Positions 7,671 through 16,994 are shown, numbered from the stretch's first letter. The stretch is 48,080 nucleotides of DNA from Micrococcaceae bacterium (GCA_013393415.1 JABXHI010000045.1:1-48080); one strand, 5' to 3'. Notes: a model not told the origin generated them from the letters alone. Numbers and translations: made by a program.

Positions 7671-8450
7671 TCAGCCGTGCAGAATATAAGGTTCGACCCT
7701 TCGGATCGTTGCGGCGAGTGACAGCGCCGTCGTCCCGGACGTCGCCGGGTTAATCGGGCTCGGTGCCGAGACGAATTCGAATCTGAAGCGGCCAGCGTCC
7801 CCGGATACTTCGACGACGTGGGCCGAATCAGTGCGCACCGGATCTGCAACCAATTGGACCTGGACACGTTGTAGCGATTCTGAGAGCGGCTTCGATCCGC
7901 GAGTTGCATAGGCCAGTGCGACTGCCACGTTGACGTTGCCCGGGAATTTCTCGATGGCCTCGATCGGGTTGCCAGTAAAAATCGTTTCGGGCTCGGTGAG
8001 CTGGTCTAATCGGTGTGCTTCGTCCGAGGACATCCACGATTGCACCAGCCCTGACGGATCCTTTGACGTTGTGATCGAGACGTTGTCGAGCTGATGCGCC
8101 ACGGCTTCTAAAATGTCGAAACCGCCGATGGCGCCATTGGTGACGTGCAAGTGGGGCGTCATGAGTGAATCCGCGATATCCGGATCAGCCAGAGCACCGA
8201 CCGAGGTGAGCACAAACGGTTTGTCCACATTCGGCAATAACTGTTGTGCTGCGGCCACCCCGGCGGCTTCGACCACGAGATCAGCCTCGGCGACCGCCTG
8301 GTCAAAGTGCTGTTGGGTAATGAGGCGAACACCGAGTGTGCCGCGCTCGCGGTGCGCATCGATATCGCGCACCATAGCGGTGAAGTCGTGATCCAGCAGC
8401 CGGACGATGTGACGACCGATCGAACCAAACCCCAGCAACAAAATCTTCAT
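7671..8450 (-). CDS. nadX: Aspartate dehydrogenase (NadX-like)
   Basis: L-aspartate dehydrogenase oxidises aspartate to iminoaspartate with NAD(P)+ and can feed quinolinate and NAD synthesis. The 259-residue length fits. The N-terminus shows the Rossmann motif GFGSIG (residues 7-12). The middle carries the family pieces LVVEAAGVAAAQ, VLTSVGALAD and NGAIGGFDILEAV. The stretch KFPGNVNVAVALA matches the conserved substrate-site strand of the DUF108 domain. No nadA or nadC gene lies nearby, so the role in NAD synthesis is inferred from the family only. It is divergent from the alkaline phosphatase gene. Confidence 0.83.
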   Translation of the reverse strand: MKILLLGFGSIGRHIVRLLDHDFTAMVRDIDAHRERGTLGVRLITQQHFDQAVAEADLVVEAAGVAAAQQLLPNVDKPFVLTSVGALADPDIADSLMTPHLHVTNGAIGGFDILEAVAHQLDNVSITTSKDPSGLVQSWMSSDEAHRLDQLTEPETIFTGNPIEAIEKFPGNVNVAVALAYATRGSKPLSESLQRVQVQLVADPVRTDSAHVVEVSGDAGRFRFEFVSAPSPINPATSGTTALSLAATIRRVEPYILHG

Positions 8451-8653
8451 GGTGCCACTCTAGTAAATTTGCCGCGGCCTGCCGCCGTGCTGCAACGTTG
8501 GAAAGCTGCTGCACGTGAAGTGTTTGGGGCCCGTTAACTTTTTGATGTTTCTGCAGTTAGACGCCCACTTTATCGTGAATTCTGGTCGTCAACACAGCAC
8601 GACCCGAGCGGAATTGCTCAAGGAAATTCTCATCACGAACGAAAAGGTTCTAC

Positions 8654-10558
8654 ATGTCGAAGAAAATCCTTCAACGCACTACCACCGGGGTATTGTCCCT
8701 GGCAGTGCTTGCCGGCGCCAGCATCGCCCCGGCATACGCAGACAACGACACCCAGTCTCCGAAAAACGTCATCGTGATGATCGGCGATGGCATGGGTTAC
8801 AACCACGTGGCCAACACGAACCTGTATGAAACCGGACAGTCACAGTACATCACCGAGGGTGAGCCGGGTAACGTGACCGAGCAGGATGGCGAGCCAGTTC
8901 AGGCCTACGAAGAATTCAACCACATTGGCCTGGCCACCCACTCGTTGGACACCATGGCAGACGGTTACGAATACGATTCCGAGGGCGCCTGGGGCGACTT
9001 CAACTGGGCCAAGAACACGCCGACCGACTCAGCTGCCGCCGGTACCGCCATGGCGACCGGAACCAAGGTAAATAACGGCGCATTGAACGTCGATCCGGAG
9101 GGCAACGAGCTCAAGACGATGTCCGAGCTCGCACACGAAACCGGTCGTGCTGCCGGTGTCGTCTCCTCGGTGCAGTACAGCCACGCCACACCGGCCTCCT
9201 ATGCGGTCGCGAACCCAGACCGCAACGCCTACCAGGAAATCGGTGCTTCGATGATCGACGCCGAGTACATGGACGTCGTCATGGGTGCCGGTCACCCAAT
9301 GTACAACGATGACGGCGAAGAGCAGTCCGCCGCCTACGATTACATTTCCGAAGAGTCCTATAACGCGGTCTCACAGGGCAACACCGACTGGGACTACATG
9401 GATTCCAAGGGCGAATTCGAAGCCCTGGCGAACGGTGAAACGACCTCCGATAAGGTATTCGGTCTGGCCCCGGTAGCCACAACGCTGCAGCAGAACCGCA
9501 GCGGTGATTCCGAAGGCACTCTGCCCGGTGAAGTACCATTCAACGATACCGTGCCGGCCCTCGACACCATGTCCGAAGGTGCACTCAACGTCCTGGGTCA
9601 GGATGAAGATGGCTTCCACCTCATGATCGAAGGTGGCGCTATCGACTGGACCGGTCACGCCAATGAGACCACCCGAAACATCGAAGAAACTCAGGAATTC
9701 AATGACGCCGTCGACTCGGTCGTTGACTGGGTTGAGACCAACTCATCCTGGGACGAAACGCTGCTCGTGGTCACCGCTGACCACGAAACCGGTTACCTGG
9801 GCGGTGCCGAAGACGATCCCAACTTCACCGAAATGACCGGTAACGCCGGCGAATTGCCGACCGTCGGCTGGTCCTCAGGTGACCACACCAACCACCTGGT
9901 GCCATACTTCTTCAAGGGCGCTGGCTCGGATGCGATCATGAACTCGGCCGTTGGCACTGATGACGTTCGTGGCGACTACATCGATAACACCACCGTCGCG
10001 AACCTGTTCAAAGACGAACTGTGGGCCGAAGAAAACGACTCGGAAGAACCAGCTGAAGGCGACATTCCGGTTGAAGCTGAAGTAGAGGGTCTGCCAGATG
10101 AAGGTGGCGACCCAGAAGAACCAGGTTCGTTGGTGCTGTCCGTCTCTGATGGTACTGCAACGCTGGGCAACCAACGCAACGCCGGTGACCGTCTGCGGAT
10201 GACCGGTACGATGCCATCGGTGACCGTGACTGATACTCGTCATGAAGCCAATGGTTGGGCAGTGGCCGGTCAGTCATCGGATCTGACCGCCGGCGACGGC
10301 ACTGTGTCTGCTGATCACCTCGGCTGGGTTCCCAATGTTGCTGATGAGTCTCAGAACCCGATTCCAGGTTCGGCAATCGCCGGCACCATGGCCGGTGGCG
10401 AAGGCTTGTCCCTGCCACAGACCCTTGGTGAAGCCAACACCGACAACTGCGTGGGCTCAACCGAGCTCGCTGCTGACCTGAACCTCGAAGTCCCAGTCGA
10501 TACCGAAGCCGGCACCTACGATGGTGCACTTTCGGTCTCACTGTTCCCAGTTGACTAA
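8654..10558 (+). CDS. Secreted alkaline phosphatase with a WxL-like C-terminal domain
   Basis: This exported enzyme should release phosphate from phosphomonoesters outside the cell. A signal peptide covers about residues 1-29 (basic start, hydrophobic core, cut near AYA-D). Metal and catalytic motifs follow: VIVMIGDGMG (39-48), TPTDSAAAGTAMATG with the nucleophilic Ser near 126, DWTGHAN near 332 and TADHETGYLGG near 375. After an acidic linker, residues from about 488 to 634 form a separate beta-rich domain with GWAVAGQSSDLTA near 534 and an ending in PVDTEAGTYDGALSVSLFPVD. That resembles the WxL-type wall-binding domain. The next gene is a DUF916-type partner. The start has AAAAGG upstream. 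A clear PHO box is not visible. Confidence 0.94.
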   Translation: MSKKILQRTTTGVLSLAVLAGASIAPAYADNDTQSPKNVIVMIGDGMGYNHVANTNLYETGQSQYITEGEPGNVTEQDGEPVQAYEEFNHIGLATHSLDTMADGYEYDSEGAWGDFNWAKNTPTDSAAAGTAMATGTKVNNGALNVDPEGNELKTMSELAHETGRAAGVVSSVQYSHATPASYAVANPDRNAYQEIGASMIDAEYMDVVMGAGHPMYNDDGEEQSAAYDYISEESYNAVSQGNTDWDYMDSKGEFEALANGETTSDKVFGLAPVATTLQQNRSGDSEGTLPGEVPFNDTVPALDTMSEGALNVLGQDEDGFHLMIEGGAIDWTGHANETTRNIEETQEFNDAVDSVVDWVETNSSWDETLLVVTADHETGYLGGAEDDPNFTEMTGNAGELPTVGWSSGDHTNHLVPYFFKGAGSDAIMNSAVGTDDVRGDYIDNTTVANLFKDELWAEENDSEEPAEGDIPVEAEVEGLPDEGGDPEEPGSLVLSVSDGTATLGNQRNAGDRLRMTGTMPSVTVTDTRHEANGWAVAGQSSDLTAGDGTVSADHLGWVPNVADESQNPIPGSAIAGTMAGGEGLSLPQTLGEANTDNCVGSTELAADLNLEVPVDTEAGTYDGALSVSLFPVD

Positions 10559-10608
10559 GACAACGGTTCAAACACCATAGTGACACCATGCACGACCCAG
10601 TGCACTCG

Positions 10609-10663
10609 ATGACGTCGGCCAGCCACCGGCCCGCTGTGTGCGGAGCGGTGAGGCCGGCGTCAT
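10609..10663 (+). terminator. Long hairpin after the phosphatase gene, terminator-like
   Basis: Arms ATGACGTCGGCC (10609-10620) and GGCCGGCGTCAT (10652-10663) pair over 12 positions with one G-U. An inner pair, CACCG (10624-10628) with CGGTG (10645-10649), extends the structure. The tail TGGTGTTTG is only moderately T-rich. It lies between the phosphatase and the DUF916-type gene and may reduce rather than stop readthrough. Confidence 0.5.
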
Positions 10664-10703
10664 TGGTGTTTGACAGCTTCCCACTTACGAAAGACTCCAC
10701 TTG

Positions 10704-11900
10704 ATGCAACGTCCTACCCATCTGTTCCCGCGCCGTCGAACCGTCACCGCATGGTTGGCATTGTCCCTGTTGCTGACCTTTTTTCTCAGTACTGTCTTTG
10801 CTTCCTCGGCCCCAGCGGATACCGAAGATGCTGCGCCAACTACCGTCTGGTCGCTTACTCCAGCCCCGCAGGAGGATGACGAAGACAGGGTGTCCTTCCG
10901 CTTTGATGTACCCCCGGGTGACAGCGTCGAAGATGCGGTTGAACTGACGAACTTCTCCGCTCAGGAGGCCACTTTCACGCTGCAGGCGGCCGACGGTGTG
11001 GTGTCGGAATCGGGGACGTTCGATATTCTGCGCCCCGGTGAGGAGAACGAGGCGGCCGGGCAGTGGATTGAGCTGGACCAGCAAGAAGTCACCGTGCCTG
11101 CGGATGAATCGGTGACGGTTCCGTTCACGTTAACCGTTCCGGAGAATACGACTCCGGGGGATCAGCCGGCAGGTATTGCCGCATCTGTTTCGACAGATGA
11201 GGGCGACGATGTGTCGATGGTGTCTCGTGTGGGGGCGCGTATTCACTTGCGTGTCGATGGTGACATTATGCCGACCTTGGCGGTTGAAGACCTTGATGTT
11301 CAGTACAGCCAGAATTGGAATCCTTTTGCGCCGGGTACCGCGACGGTGAGCTGGACGGTGCGTAATACCGGGAATGTTCGGCTCGGTGCACAGCAGGCGC
11401 TGAGTTCGTCGGGACTGTTTGGCCTTGCGACGGTTGAGGAGTCCGTTGAGCCGATTCGTGAGATTTTGCCGGGTGGCGAGGCCCAGCTCCAGGTTGAACA
11501 GGAGGTTCTACCGCTCTTTGTTCTAAATTCGACGGTGAGTCTTGAGCCAAGTGTCGTTGGCGACGATGAGGTTGATGCTGAGCTGAGTACGGCGACGGGT
11601 GGGGTGACCGCGGCGGCGATTCCTATTCCGCAGCTGATCATTGTGGTGTTGGTCGGCGTCTTGGTTTGGTGGCTGGTGACGCGGAAGAAACGTCAGTCGA
11701 GGAAATTTGATGCTGCTGTGGCTGCTGCCGCTGCTGAACGATCGACTTCGTCTGGCGATTCGGACGCGGAGGAAGATGAGTCAGGAAACGAAAGCTCTTC
11801 CGATGATGCTGAGGATACGGACCATACTGGTGCGGCTGCCAAGCAGCGTAGCGGCCGACGGGCTGGTGGGTCACGAGCACGGCGCAATGGTGCAGACTGA
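10704..11900 (+). CDS. DUF916-type membrane-anchored cell-surface protein
   Basis: The 398-residue product has an N-terminal signal segment (about 14-34), a beta-rich extracytoplasmic region, and one transmembrane helix (PQLIIVVLVGVLVWWLV, about 310-326). A charged cytoplasmic tail rich in Ser, Asp and Arg follows. Residues ~45-200 carry the DUF916 pattern, including PGDSVEDAVELTNFS, VPADESVTVPFTLTVP and GDQPAGIAASVS; this domain is known in Firmicutes as the peptidoglycan-binding partner of WxL proteins. It follows the phosphatase with the WxL-like domain by 145 bases, so I infer that it anchors that enzyme at the wall. The ATG at 10704 follows GAAAG; a TTG one codon earlier is also possible. 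Confidence 0.82.
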   Translation: MQRPTHLFPRRRTVTAWLALSLLLTFFLSTVFASSAPADTEDAAPTTVWSLTPAPQEDDEDRVSFRFDVPPGDSVEDAVELTNFSAQEATFTLQAADGVVSESGTFDILRPGEENEAAGQWIELDQQEVTVPADESVTVPFTLTVPENTTPGDQPAGIAASVSTDEGDDVSMVSRVGARIHLRVDGDIMPTLAVEDLDVQYSQNWNPFAPGTATVSWTVRNTGNVRLGAQQALSSSGLFGLATVEESVEPIREILPGGEAQLQVEQEVLPLFVLNSTVSLEPSVVGDDEVDAELSTATGGVTAAAIPIPQLIIVVLVGVLVWWLVTRKKRQSRKFDAAVAAAAAERSTSSGDSDAEEDESGNESSSDDAEDTDHTGAAAKQRSGRRAGGSRARRNGAD

Positions 11901-11910
11901 CAGGTTTGTT

Positions 11911-13803
11911 TTAGATTGCCCAGTAGAGGTTGCGCAAAAGCGGTTGTGACGGGTCGAGCCAGAGGGCGGGCTGAAAGAAGATCAAACCGTCAACTTTTCG
12001 TATGGTCCATTTTCCGTTGTGCACGGCAGCGTGATGCGTCGGGCACAACGTCGTCGCGTTCTGTTCATCGGTGTTGCCGCCTTGCATCCATTCGATGAGG
12101 TGGTGGATGTCGCAGAGTGCAGCGGGGGTAGTGCATCCGGGCGCTCTGCAACCTCGGTCTCGAGCAAGAATGGCACGTCGCTGCGTCGGCGTAAAGAGCC
12201 GGTAGGTACGTTTTTGGTTCAGCACGGTATCGGGGCCATCCCATATTTGTGCCACGATTTCACAGTCACATCCCAAGGGTTCAGCGTCTTTGGGATGAAG
12301 CGGTCCGACATTGATGGCTTCCGACTGGAACGGCGTCCACGGTACGGGGCTGACAGGACTGGTCGAGTCCGTCAGCTCGTCCGGGATGATCTGACCAACC
12401 GGGTCGGTTCCTTGAAGGACCGGTGGGATAATTCCGTCTGGGCCAGGCGGTCTTCGCACTTCCGGCGGTAGTGGCGGTAGACCTAACATTTTGTGTGCTG
12501 TTTGCACGTCTTGCACCATGACCAGTTGTGCATGTGTACCATGAGCTCGTTTGATCGCTGCTTCTGTTGGCTCCATACTCAATAGCATTCGCAGGGCACC
12601 GATGAAGTACCCGCCGAATTTCTGGTCTTCGGTCATGCCGTCGATGCGTTGCATATAGCCCGCAGTGATCGGGTTGCCGTGGGCATCTTCTCCAACGATT
12701 TCATCCGGGTCGAAATCTGCACCCGCATCGTCTTGAGTGGAAGCGTGACCGGTTCCATCTCTTTCCTCGCCGGCGTCTGTTGGATCTGAATCAACACGGA
12801 GGAAATCTGCGATGTCTTCTGGAATGAATGGGGTCTTACCATCCCAGTTGCGCTGATAGGTCTTGAGGGTTTTGAAGGCAGCATATACTGCTGGAGTAGC
12901 ATGCATTGAAATCATGCCGCTACCATCGCCACAATCTCTGGTTTTGAGCGCGTTATCTGCCTGATTTTTTAGTGTCTCGGACGGAGGCGGTCCGTCGGGA
13001 TCCATTTCATATGCGATGCGGTCCAGCCACCGTTGCTTGGCTTTGCTGAATGTATCTGGATCCGAGATTTCCGCAGCCTCCGCTAGGACGGGTTCAAATG
13101 CAGCAAGCACCAGATCTTTGTACTCTGTGGACTGACCGACTTTTCGAGCGTATTTGGTCAACTCTTTATCCAAGTCGGCGAGTCGATCGGCGTTTTCAGA
13201 TGAGATACGGCTTGCCGACATCGCCTCGGCGACTAGCGGGAATTTTGGCTGAGAAGTGGCAAGCTCGGGGTCGTGTCCATGCGCGAAGGCAAAGCACCGT
13301 GCTCGTTCAATAAGCTTGCGTGCTCTGTAGCTGCTAAACCGCATCGATTCCGTAAAAAACTCTTTGACGTTTTTGAAGGGCTGTTGCTCGAACTCAACGC
13401 CCAAATACGTTGTCGGTTGTTCTAAGCCGCGTTCAACGTGCCGTGCGTAGTGCGCCATAATCGCATCGAACCCGCAGTCCAGCTGCTGCAGCATGTGTCC
13501 AAGTCCCCGGATGGTGTCATAAAAATTATCGGGTGGAGTGGTCTTGATGATCGGTGCTTGCGTAGCGTCGTCGGATGTTGAGTCACCCTTCAGCCCTGCC
13601 CAATCTGCCCCGGAAGCCTCGTGGTACACCGCGATTTCATCATAGAAGGTCCGTGGGTTCGCGATTCGCTCCATCACCACGCGCATCAGCATGGTGAGGG
13701 CGTAGATGAGTTCGCCTAGAGAGGCTGATTTGAAGGCATCCATATTCAGGACATGCGTGCGCACGGGGGAGCCAACGTCGGGGAGAATCGGCGTCTCAAC
13801 CAC
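11911..13803 (-). CDS. DUF222 / HNH endonuclease domain protein (13E12 repeat family)
   Basis: The 630-residue product has a long helical DUF222 part and, near the C-terminus (about residues 555-605), an HNH nuclease motif: CRAPGCTTPAALCDIHHLIEW followed by NATTLCPTHHAAVHNG. The four Cys and the His pairs needed for zinc and metal binding are present. Such genes are scattered in many copies in actinobacteria (REP13E12 of mycobacteria) and are suspected to be mobile, but their role is unknown. Translation probably begins at GTG 13803, with GAGAGG upstream. The preceding 5' region is unusually AT-rich and contains an inverted repeat with DnaA-box-like arms. Confidence 0.93.
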   Translation of the reverse strand: MVETPILPDVGSPVRTHVLNMDAFKSASLGELIYALTMLMRVVMERIANPRTFYDEIAVYHEASGADWAGLKGDSTSDDATQAPIIKTTPPDNFYDTIRGLGHMLQQLDCGFDAIMAHYARHVERGLEQPTTYLGVEFEQQPFKNVKEFFTESMRFSSYRARKLIERARCFAFAHGHDPELATSQPKFPLVAEAMSASRISSENADRLADLDKELTKYARKVGQSTEYKDLVLAAFEPVLAEAAEISDPDTFSKAKQRWLDRIAYEMDPDGPPPSETLKNQADNALKTRDCGDGSGMISMHATPAVYAAFKTLKTYQRNWDGKTPFIPEDIADFLRVDSDPTDAGEERDGTGHASTQDDAGADFDPDEIVGEDAHGNPITAGYMQRIDGMTEDQKFGGYFIGALRMLLSMEPTEAAIKRAHGTHAQLVMVQDVQTAHKMLGLPPLPPEVRRPPGPDGIIPPVLQGTDPVGQIIPDELTDSTSPVSPVPWTPFQSEAINVGPLHPKDAEPLGCDCEIVAQIWDGPDTVLNQKRTYRLFTPTQRRAILARDRGCRAPGCTTPAALCDIHHLIEWMQGGNTDEQNATTLCPTHHAAVHNGKWTIRKVDGLIFFQPALWLDPSQPLLRNLYWAI

Positions 13804-14051
13804 GGCAGTGCCCTCTCATGATCTCGCTGGAATGTGCGGAAATGTTCTTCCTATTCTACCCTGGTGCGCTATTGATGGCAATACTTTTGATGTAGTTTTT
13901 TAAGTTATTTAATATGTTTTGTTGTTCTATATCATAGGGATATGAAATTACAGGGTAGTGTCATGTGTATTGTGGATAACTTCATGGTGTGCTGAAAAGT
14001 TTTCCACAATCCTGCGATGGGGGCGCGTCCTGTTCTGCGGCTCATACAGCA
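13804..14051. other. AT-rich intergenic region upstream of the DUF222-HNH gene
   Basis: About 250 bases here hold no gene. The part 13870-13960 is strikingly AT-rich compared with its surroundings, with T-runs and near-TATA stretches. It is followed by the DnaA-box-like inverted repeat. The HNH promoter must be here, reading leftwards, but no single -35/-10 pair stands out among the AT-rich candidates. Confidence 0.5.
13970..14009. repeat. Inverted repeat with two DnaA-box-like arms
   Basis: TTGTGGATAACTT (13970-13982) and AAGTTTTCCACAA (13997-14009) are inverted copies with one mismatch over 13 bases and a 14-base loop. The left arm contains TGTGGATAA, the exact complement of the consensus DnaA box TTATCCACA. 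The right arm contains the variant TTTTCCACA. No replication gene is nearby. Confidence 0.7.
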
Positions 14052-14089
14052 CACAAAAAGGGACCCGACGGTCGTAACCATCGAGTCCC
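14052..14089 (-). terminator. Rho-independent terminator of the GNAT gene
   Basis: Read on the minus strand, a hairpin with GGGAC/GTCCC ends (14060-14089) and an inner seven-base stem with one mismatch closes on a four-base loop. It is followed directly by TTTTTGTG (14052-14059). It lies 25 bases after the stop codon of the GNAT gene. Confidence 0.85.
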
Positions 14090-14113
14090 TGCTGCCTACC
14101 TTTGGCTTGAGTC

Positions 14114-14647
14114 TTAGGACCTCAGCTCGCGGCGGTAATGTATCAGTGGAGCTTCCTCCCCAGAAGGTGTCTTATCCACGTCGCGCGCGATCTCCAGAAA
14201 TCCGGCACGTTCAAGAATGTGCTTGGAGGCATCGTTGTTTACTACTGTTCGGGCAGTTAAGTCATCCAACCCGCTCTGTCTGGCGAGTGCTGCCGAAAGT
14301 TCAAGTGCGCCGAGCGCGTGGCCTGTGCCGCGTGCTTCGGGATGGAGCCAAAAGCCCACTTCCGCGTTGGTCCGGGTGACATCAAATAACACGAGGCTGC
14401 CCAGGAACGTATCTGCTTCGTCGACGATGCTCAGCAATCCTAGGTCGCCGCGCTCGAGTCCGGCCGGGGCTTGGGTCTCAGCCAAGTGCTGGATCGACGC
14501 ATGCGAGTATTCTGCTTCTGGTAAGTGCCCAAATTGTTGGACGAGGGGATCCTGCGTCCCGGCGAGATAACGGTCGGCATCCTGCTGGGCAAGCAACCGT
14601 AGGCTTCGGACGCCGTCGGTAATGGGAAGAAGCGTGGAGTTAAGCAT
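14114..14647 (-). CDS. GNAT family N-acetyltransferase (RimJ/RimL-like)
   Basis: The 177-residue product matches the RimJ/RimL branch of GNAT enzymes, which move an acetyl group from acetyl-CoA to an amine, often a protein N-terminus. Features are GVRSLRLLAQQDADRYL at the start, FLGSLVLFDVTRTNAEVGFWLHPEARGTGHA with the acetyl-CoA pyrophosphate loop (RGTGHA), and the closing NNDASKHILERAGF motif. The substrate is not known. It stands alone, with its own terminator downstream. Confidence 0.9.
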   Translation of the reverse strand: MLNSTLLPITDGVRSLRLLAQQDADRYLAGTQDPLVQQFGHLPEAEYSHASIQHLAETQAPAGLERGDLGLLSIVDEADTFLGSLVLFDVTRTNAEVGFWLHPEARGTGHALGALELSAALARQSGLDDLTARTVVNNDASKHILERAGFLEIARDVDKTPSGEEAPLIHYRRELRS

Positions 14648-14825
14648 GGCACCAAACTATCACGGGGTCCCGCTATGAGGGCATGGCAAACTCCACAACG
14701 AGGATGACGAAGTTGCCGCTGACGAGGCCCTGTTCTCGTTGGTGTCGACCATTAGAGTGAGAGCAAGCTTGCCCAGAACGCGATCGGATGCGGAGCAGCG
14801 GTATCTTGGGAAAGGAGTTTTGAGT

Positions 14826-15710
14826 ATGGCAAAGAAAATTTACATCGCAGTCGGAGTGGACGTTGACGCCGTTGGTGGGTGGTTAGGATCCTACGGCGGT
14901 GAAGATTCACCAAATGATATTTCTCGCGGCCTGTTTGCCGGGGAAGTCGGAGTGCCGCGTCTTCTCCAGTTGGCGCAGCGTCGCAATATTCCCTTCACGT
15001 GGTTCTGGCCGGGGCACTCCATCGAGACGTTTCCGGAACAATTTGATCAGGTCGTCGAGGCCGGCCACGAAATTGGGCATCACGGGTACTCGCACGAGAA
15101 CCCGTTGGAAATGTCGTCACAACAAGAGACCGAGGTGTTCGAATACGTCTACGACCTCATCGAACAACGGTCAGGTACTGCACCGGTTGGTTACGTCGCG
15201 CCGTGGTGGGAGATGTCGCACTACACCAATGAGCTGCTGTCGAATGCCGGCATGCTCTACGATCACTCGTTTATGCACCGTGACTTCACCCCGTATTATG
15301 TGCGTGTCGGTGACACGTGGACGAATATCGACTACGATGCCGCGTCGGCAAAAGAGTGGATGAAACCACTGGTCCGCGGTGAAGAAACCGATCTGGTCGA
15401 GATTCCGGCGTCCTGGTACATCGACGACTTGCCCCCGATGATGTACATCAAATCCAGCCCCAACTCGCACGGCTTTGTGAACCCACGCGACCTTGAGCAA
15501 CTGTGGCGAGACCAATTCGATTGGGTGTACCGCGAGATGGACTATGCGGTCTACCCGATGACGATCCACCCGGATGTCTCGGGGCGTCCACAGGTATTAC
15601 TCATGCTGGAGCGTCTCTTCGACCACTTCGCCTCCCACCCGGGCGTGGAATTCGCGTATATGAAAGATATCGCTCAAGACTTTAAACAACGCTACCCACG
15701 TAGTAGCTAA
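14826..15710 (+). CDS. Polysaccharide deacetylase family protein (HpPgdA/PuuE-like)
   Basis: The 294-residue product is a NodB-homology deacetylase of the branch that includes H. pylori PgdA and PuuE-type allantoinases. The metal site is visible: DVDAVGGWL near residue 12 and [13 protein letters not shown] at about 81-93. Further pieces are YVAPWWEMS and [11 protein letters not shown] near the end. There is no signal peptide, so a cytoplasmic small-molecule or intermediate substrate is as likely as peptidoglycan. I start at ATG 14826, which has GGAAAGGAG upstream; the longer frame from 14739 adds 29 basic residues without support. The 3' end overlaps the convergent flavin reductase by four bases. 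Confidence 0.9.
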   Translation: MAKKIYIAVGVDVDAVGGWLGSYGGEDSPNDISRGLFAGEVGVPRLLQLAQRRNIPFTWFWPGHSIETFPEQFDQVVEAGHEIGHHGYSHENPLEMSSQQETEVFEYVYDLIEQRSGTAPVGYVAPWWEMSHYTNELLSNAGMLYDHSFMHRDFTPYYVRVGDTWTNIDYDAASAKEWMKPLVRGEETDLVEIPASWYIDDLPPMMYIKSSPNSHGFVNPRDLEQLWRDQFDWVYREMDYAVYPMTIHPDVSGRPQVLLMLERLFDHFASHPGVEFAYMKDIAQDFKQRYPRSS

Positions 15711-16216
15711 GGTTCGATGATCCGTTCGTCACTGCCGTGTGCGGGGGCGAGCTTGCCGATGTCGGCGACTCGCAGCGGCGTGAACTTTTCGTTGCTGTGG
15801 GCTGAGACGACCTTGCCGGTGACGCACACGTGATCGCCGCCGTCGTCCAGCAGGGAAATGCGTTCTAGCACCATGTGGTTCGGACAATCAGCAAGCAACG
15901 GCATCGACTGTGCATCGGTCGCTACGTCGAGGTCTGCGAACTTGTTGACGTGCTGGCCCGAATGTGTCCCGAACTGCTGTGCCAGTGCAAGATCATCAGC
16001 GGTGAGGAAATGCACAGCGAAGTGTGTGGCCCGCAAGCCCACACGATACGTGTGGTTCGCCTTGGACAGCCAAATGCAATAGTGCTGCGGTGAAATGCTT
16101 GCTTGCGAATGGTAGCCAACCAGACATCCGGCTTGGGTATTTTCGACGCTGGTGGTGACCACGACCAGCGCCGAGTTGACCGAGCCCATGAGGGTTTGGA
16201 AAGGATGTTTACTCAT
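15707..16216 (-). CDS. Flavin reductase-like domain protein
   Basis: The 169-residue product matches the flavin reductase-like FMN-binding split barrel: [36 protein letters not shown], then [34 protein letters not shown], and the C-terminal [11 protein letters not shown] strand. Such proteins reduce FMN or FAD with NAD(P)H, often for a partner oxygenase. I start at ATG 16216; the longer frame from 16297 runs into the upstream gene. It overlaps the RibD-like reductase gene by eight bases, so both are probably co-transcribed. The stop overlaps the convergent deacetylase. Confidence 0.88.
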   Translation of the reverse strand: MSKHPFQTLMGSVNSALVVVTTSVENTQAGCLVGYHSQASISPQHYCIWLSKANHTYRVGLRATHFAVHFLTADDLALAQQFGTHSGQHVNKFADLDVATDAQSMPLLADCPNHMVLERISLLDDGGDHVCVTGKVVSAHSNEKFTPLRVADIGKLAPAHGSDERIIEP

Positions 16217-16976
16217 CGTCGTGGGCTCTTTTCTGTCGTGCGGATTCGTAGCGGAGAAAGAGTGTATCGTCCTCGCCGAACACACTTTTGAGTTCAAAGC
16301 TGCTGATTCCCGCCCCGTCCGGGGTCAGGCCAACCGGCAGATTGTCGCCACCGAAAATCGGGGCAATCGACAGGCAGAGTTCATCGAGACGGTCTGCTGC
16401 GACGAATTCACCCAGTAGGGTAGGGCCACCCTCGCACAGCACGACGCCGTAGCCGCGTGAGGCGAATTCGCGCAGTACGTGTTCGGGCTCGACGCGGTCT
16501 TGGCCAACAATGATGACGGTTGCGTGCCGTTTCGCTTCGGCCAGCCGGTCCGGATCAGCCGAGGCCGACGTGATCACCATGGTTGGAGCGTGTTCGGGCG
16601 CCTCGGTAAAGAGTTTGAGATTCCAATTCAAATCCAGGCTGCCGCTGACGACCGCAACCGGCGGGGTCGGTGGTTTGCCATCGCGCTCGCGTTGCTCCTG
16701 GGCTTCATCGGATAACCGCACCAGCCCGTAGCCTTCGCGGCGCACTGTCTCGGCACCTACGAGCACGACGTCGGCAATCTGACGCATCTGACGGAACAGT
16801 GTCTGGTCGGAGCCGGTGGATAGCGCTCCGACTTTCCCATCGATGGCAGCGGTGCCGTCCAGGCCCGCGACCATATGTCCGGTTACCCAGCACTCGTGTT
16901 TCGGAGCGCTGCGATCGACGGCCAAATACGGTGCCATCGAGTCTTCAAGTTCATGACCGAATTCGTAAATACGCAT
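16209..16976 (-). CDS. RibD C-terminal-like (dihydrofolate reductase family) reductase
   Basis: The 255-residue product has the RibD C-terminal/DHFR-like fold: TGHMVAGLDGTAAIDGKVGALSTGSD near residues 32-57, ADVVLVGAETVRREGYG at about 68-84, VVLCEGGPTLLGEFVAADRLDELCLSIAP with the typical EGG(P)T turn, and GGDNLPVG. Family members are NADPH-dependent pyrimidine or pteridine-type reductases. No other rib gene is close, so a true riboflavin role is unproven. The next gene on the strand, the flavin reductase, overlaps by eight bases, which suggests a flavin-linked pair. Confidence 0.87.
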   Translation of the reverse strand: MRIYEFGHELEDSMAPYLAVDRSAPKHECWVTGHMVAGLDGTAAIDGKVGALSTGSDQTLFRQMRQIADVVLVGAETVRREGYGLVRLSDEAQEQRERDGKPPTPPVAVVSGSLDLNWNLKLFTEAPEHAPTMVITSASADPDRLAEAKRHATVIIVGQDRVEPEHVLREFASRGYGVVLCEGGPTLLGEFVAADRLDELCLSIAPIFGGDNLPVGLTPDGAGISSFELKSVFGEDDTLFLRYESARQKRAHDDE

Positions 16977-16994
16977 GTTGCGAGTCTACGAGCG

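Noticed and set aside
10008..11084. A 358-codon minus-strand frame across the phosphatase and DUF916 genes
   Set aside because: It spans two real genes and the hairpin between them and has no protein-like pattern.
13860..14010. Replication origin (AT-rich tract plus two DnaA-box-like sites)
   Set aside because: Only two boxes, and none of dnaA, dnaN or rpmH nearby; kept as a repeat finding instead.
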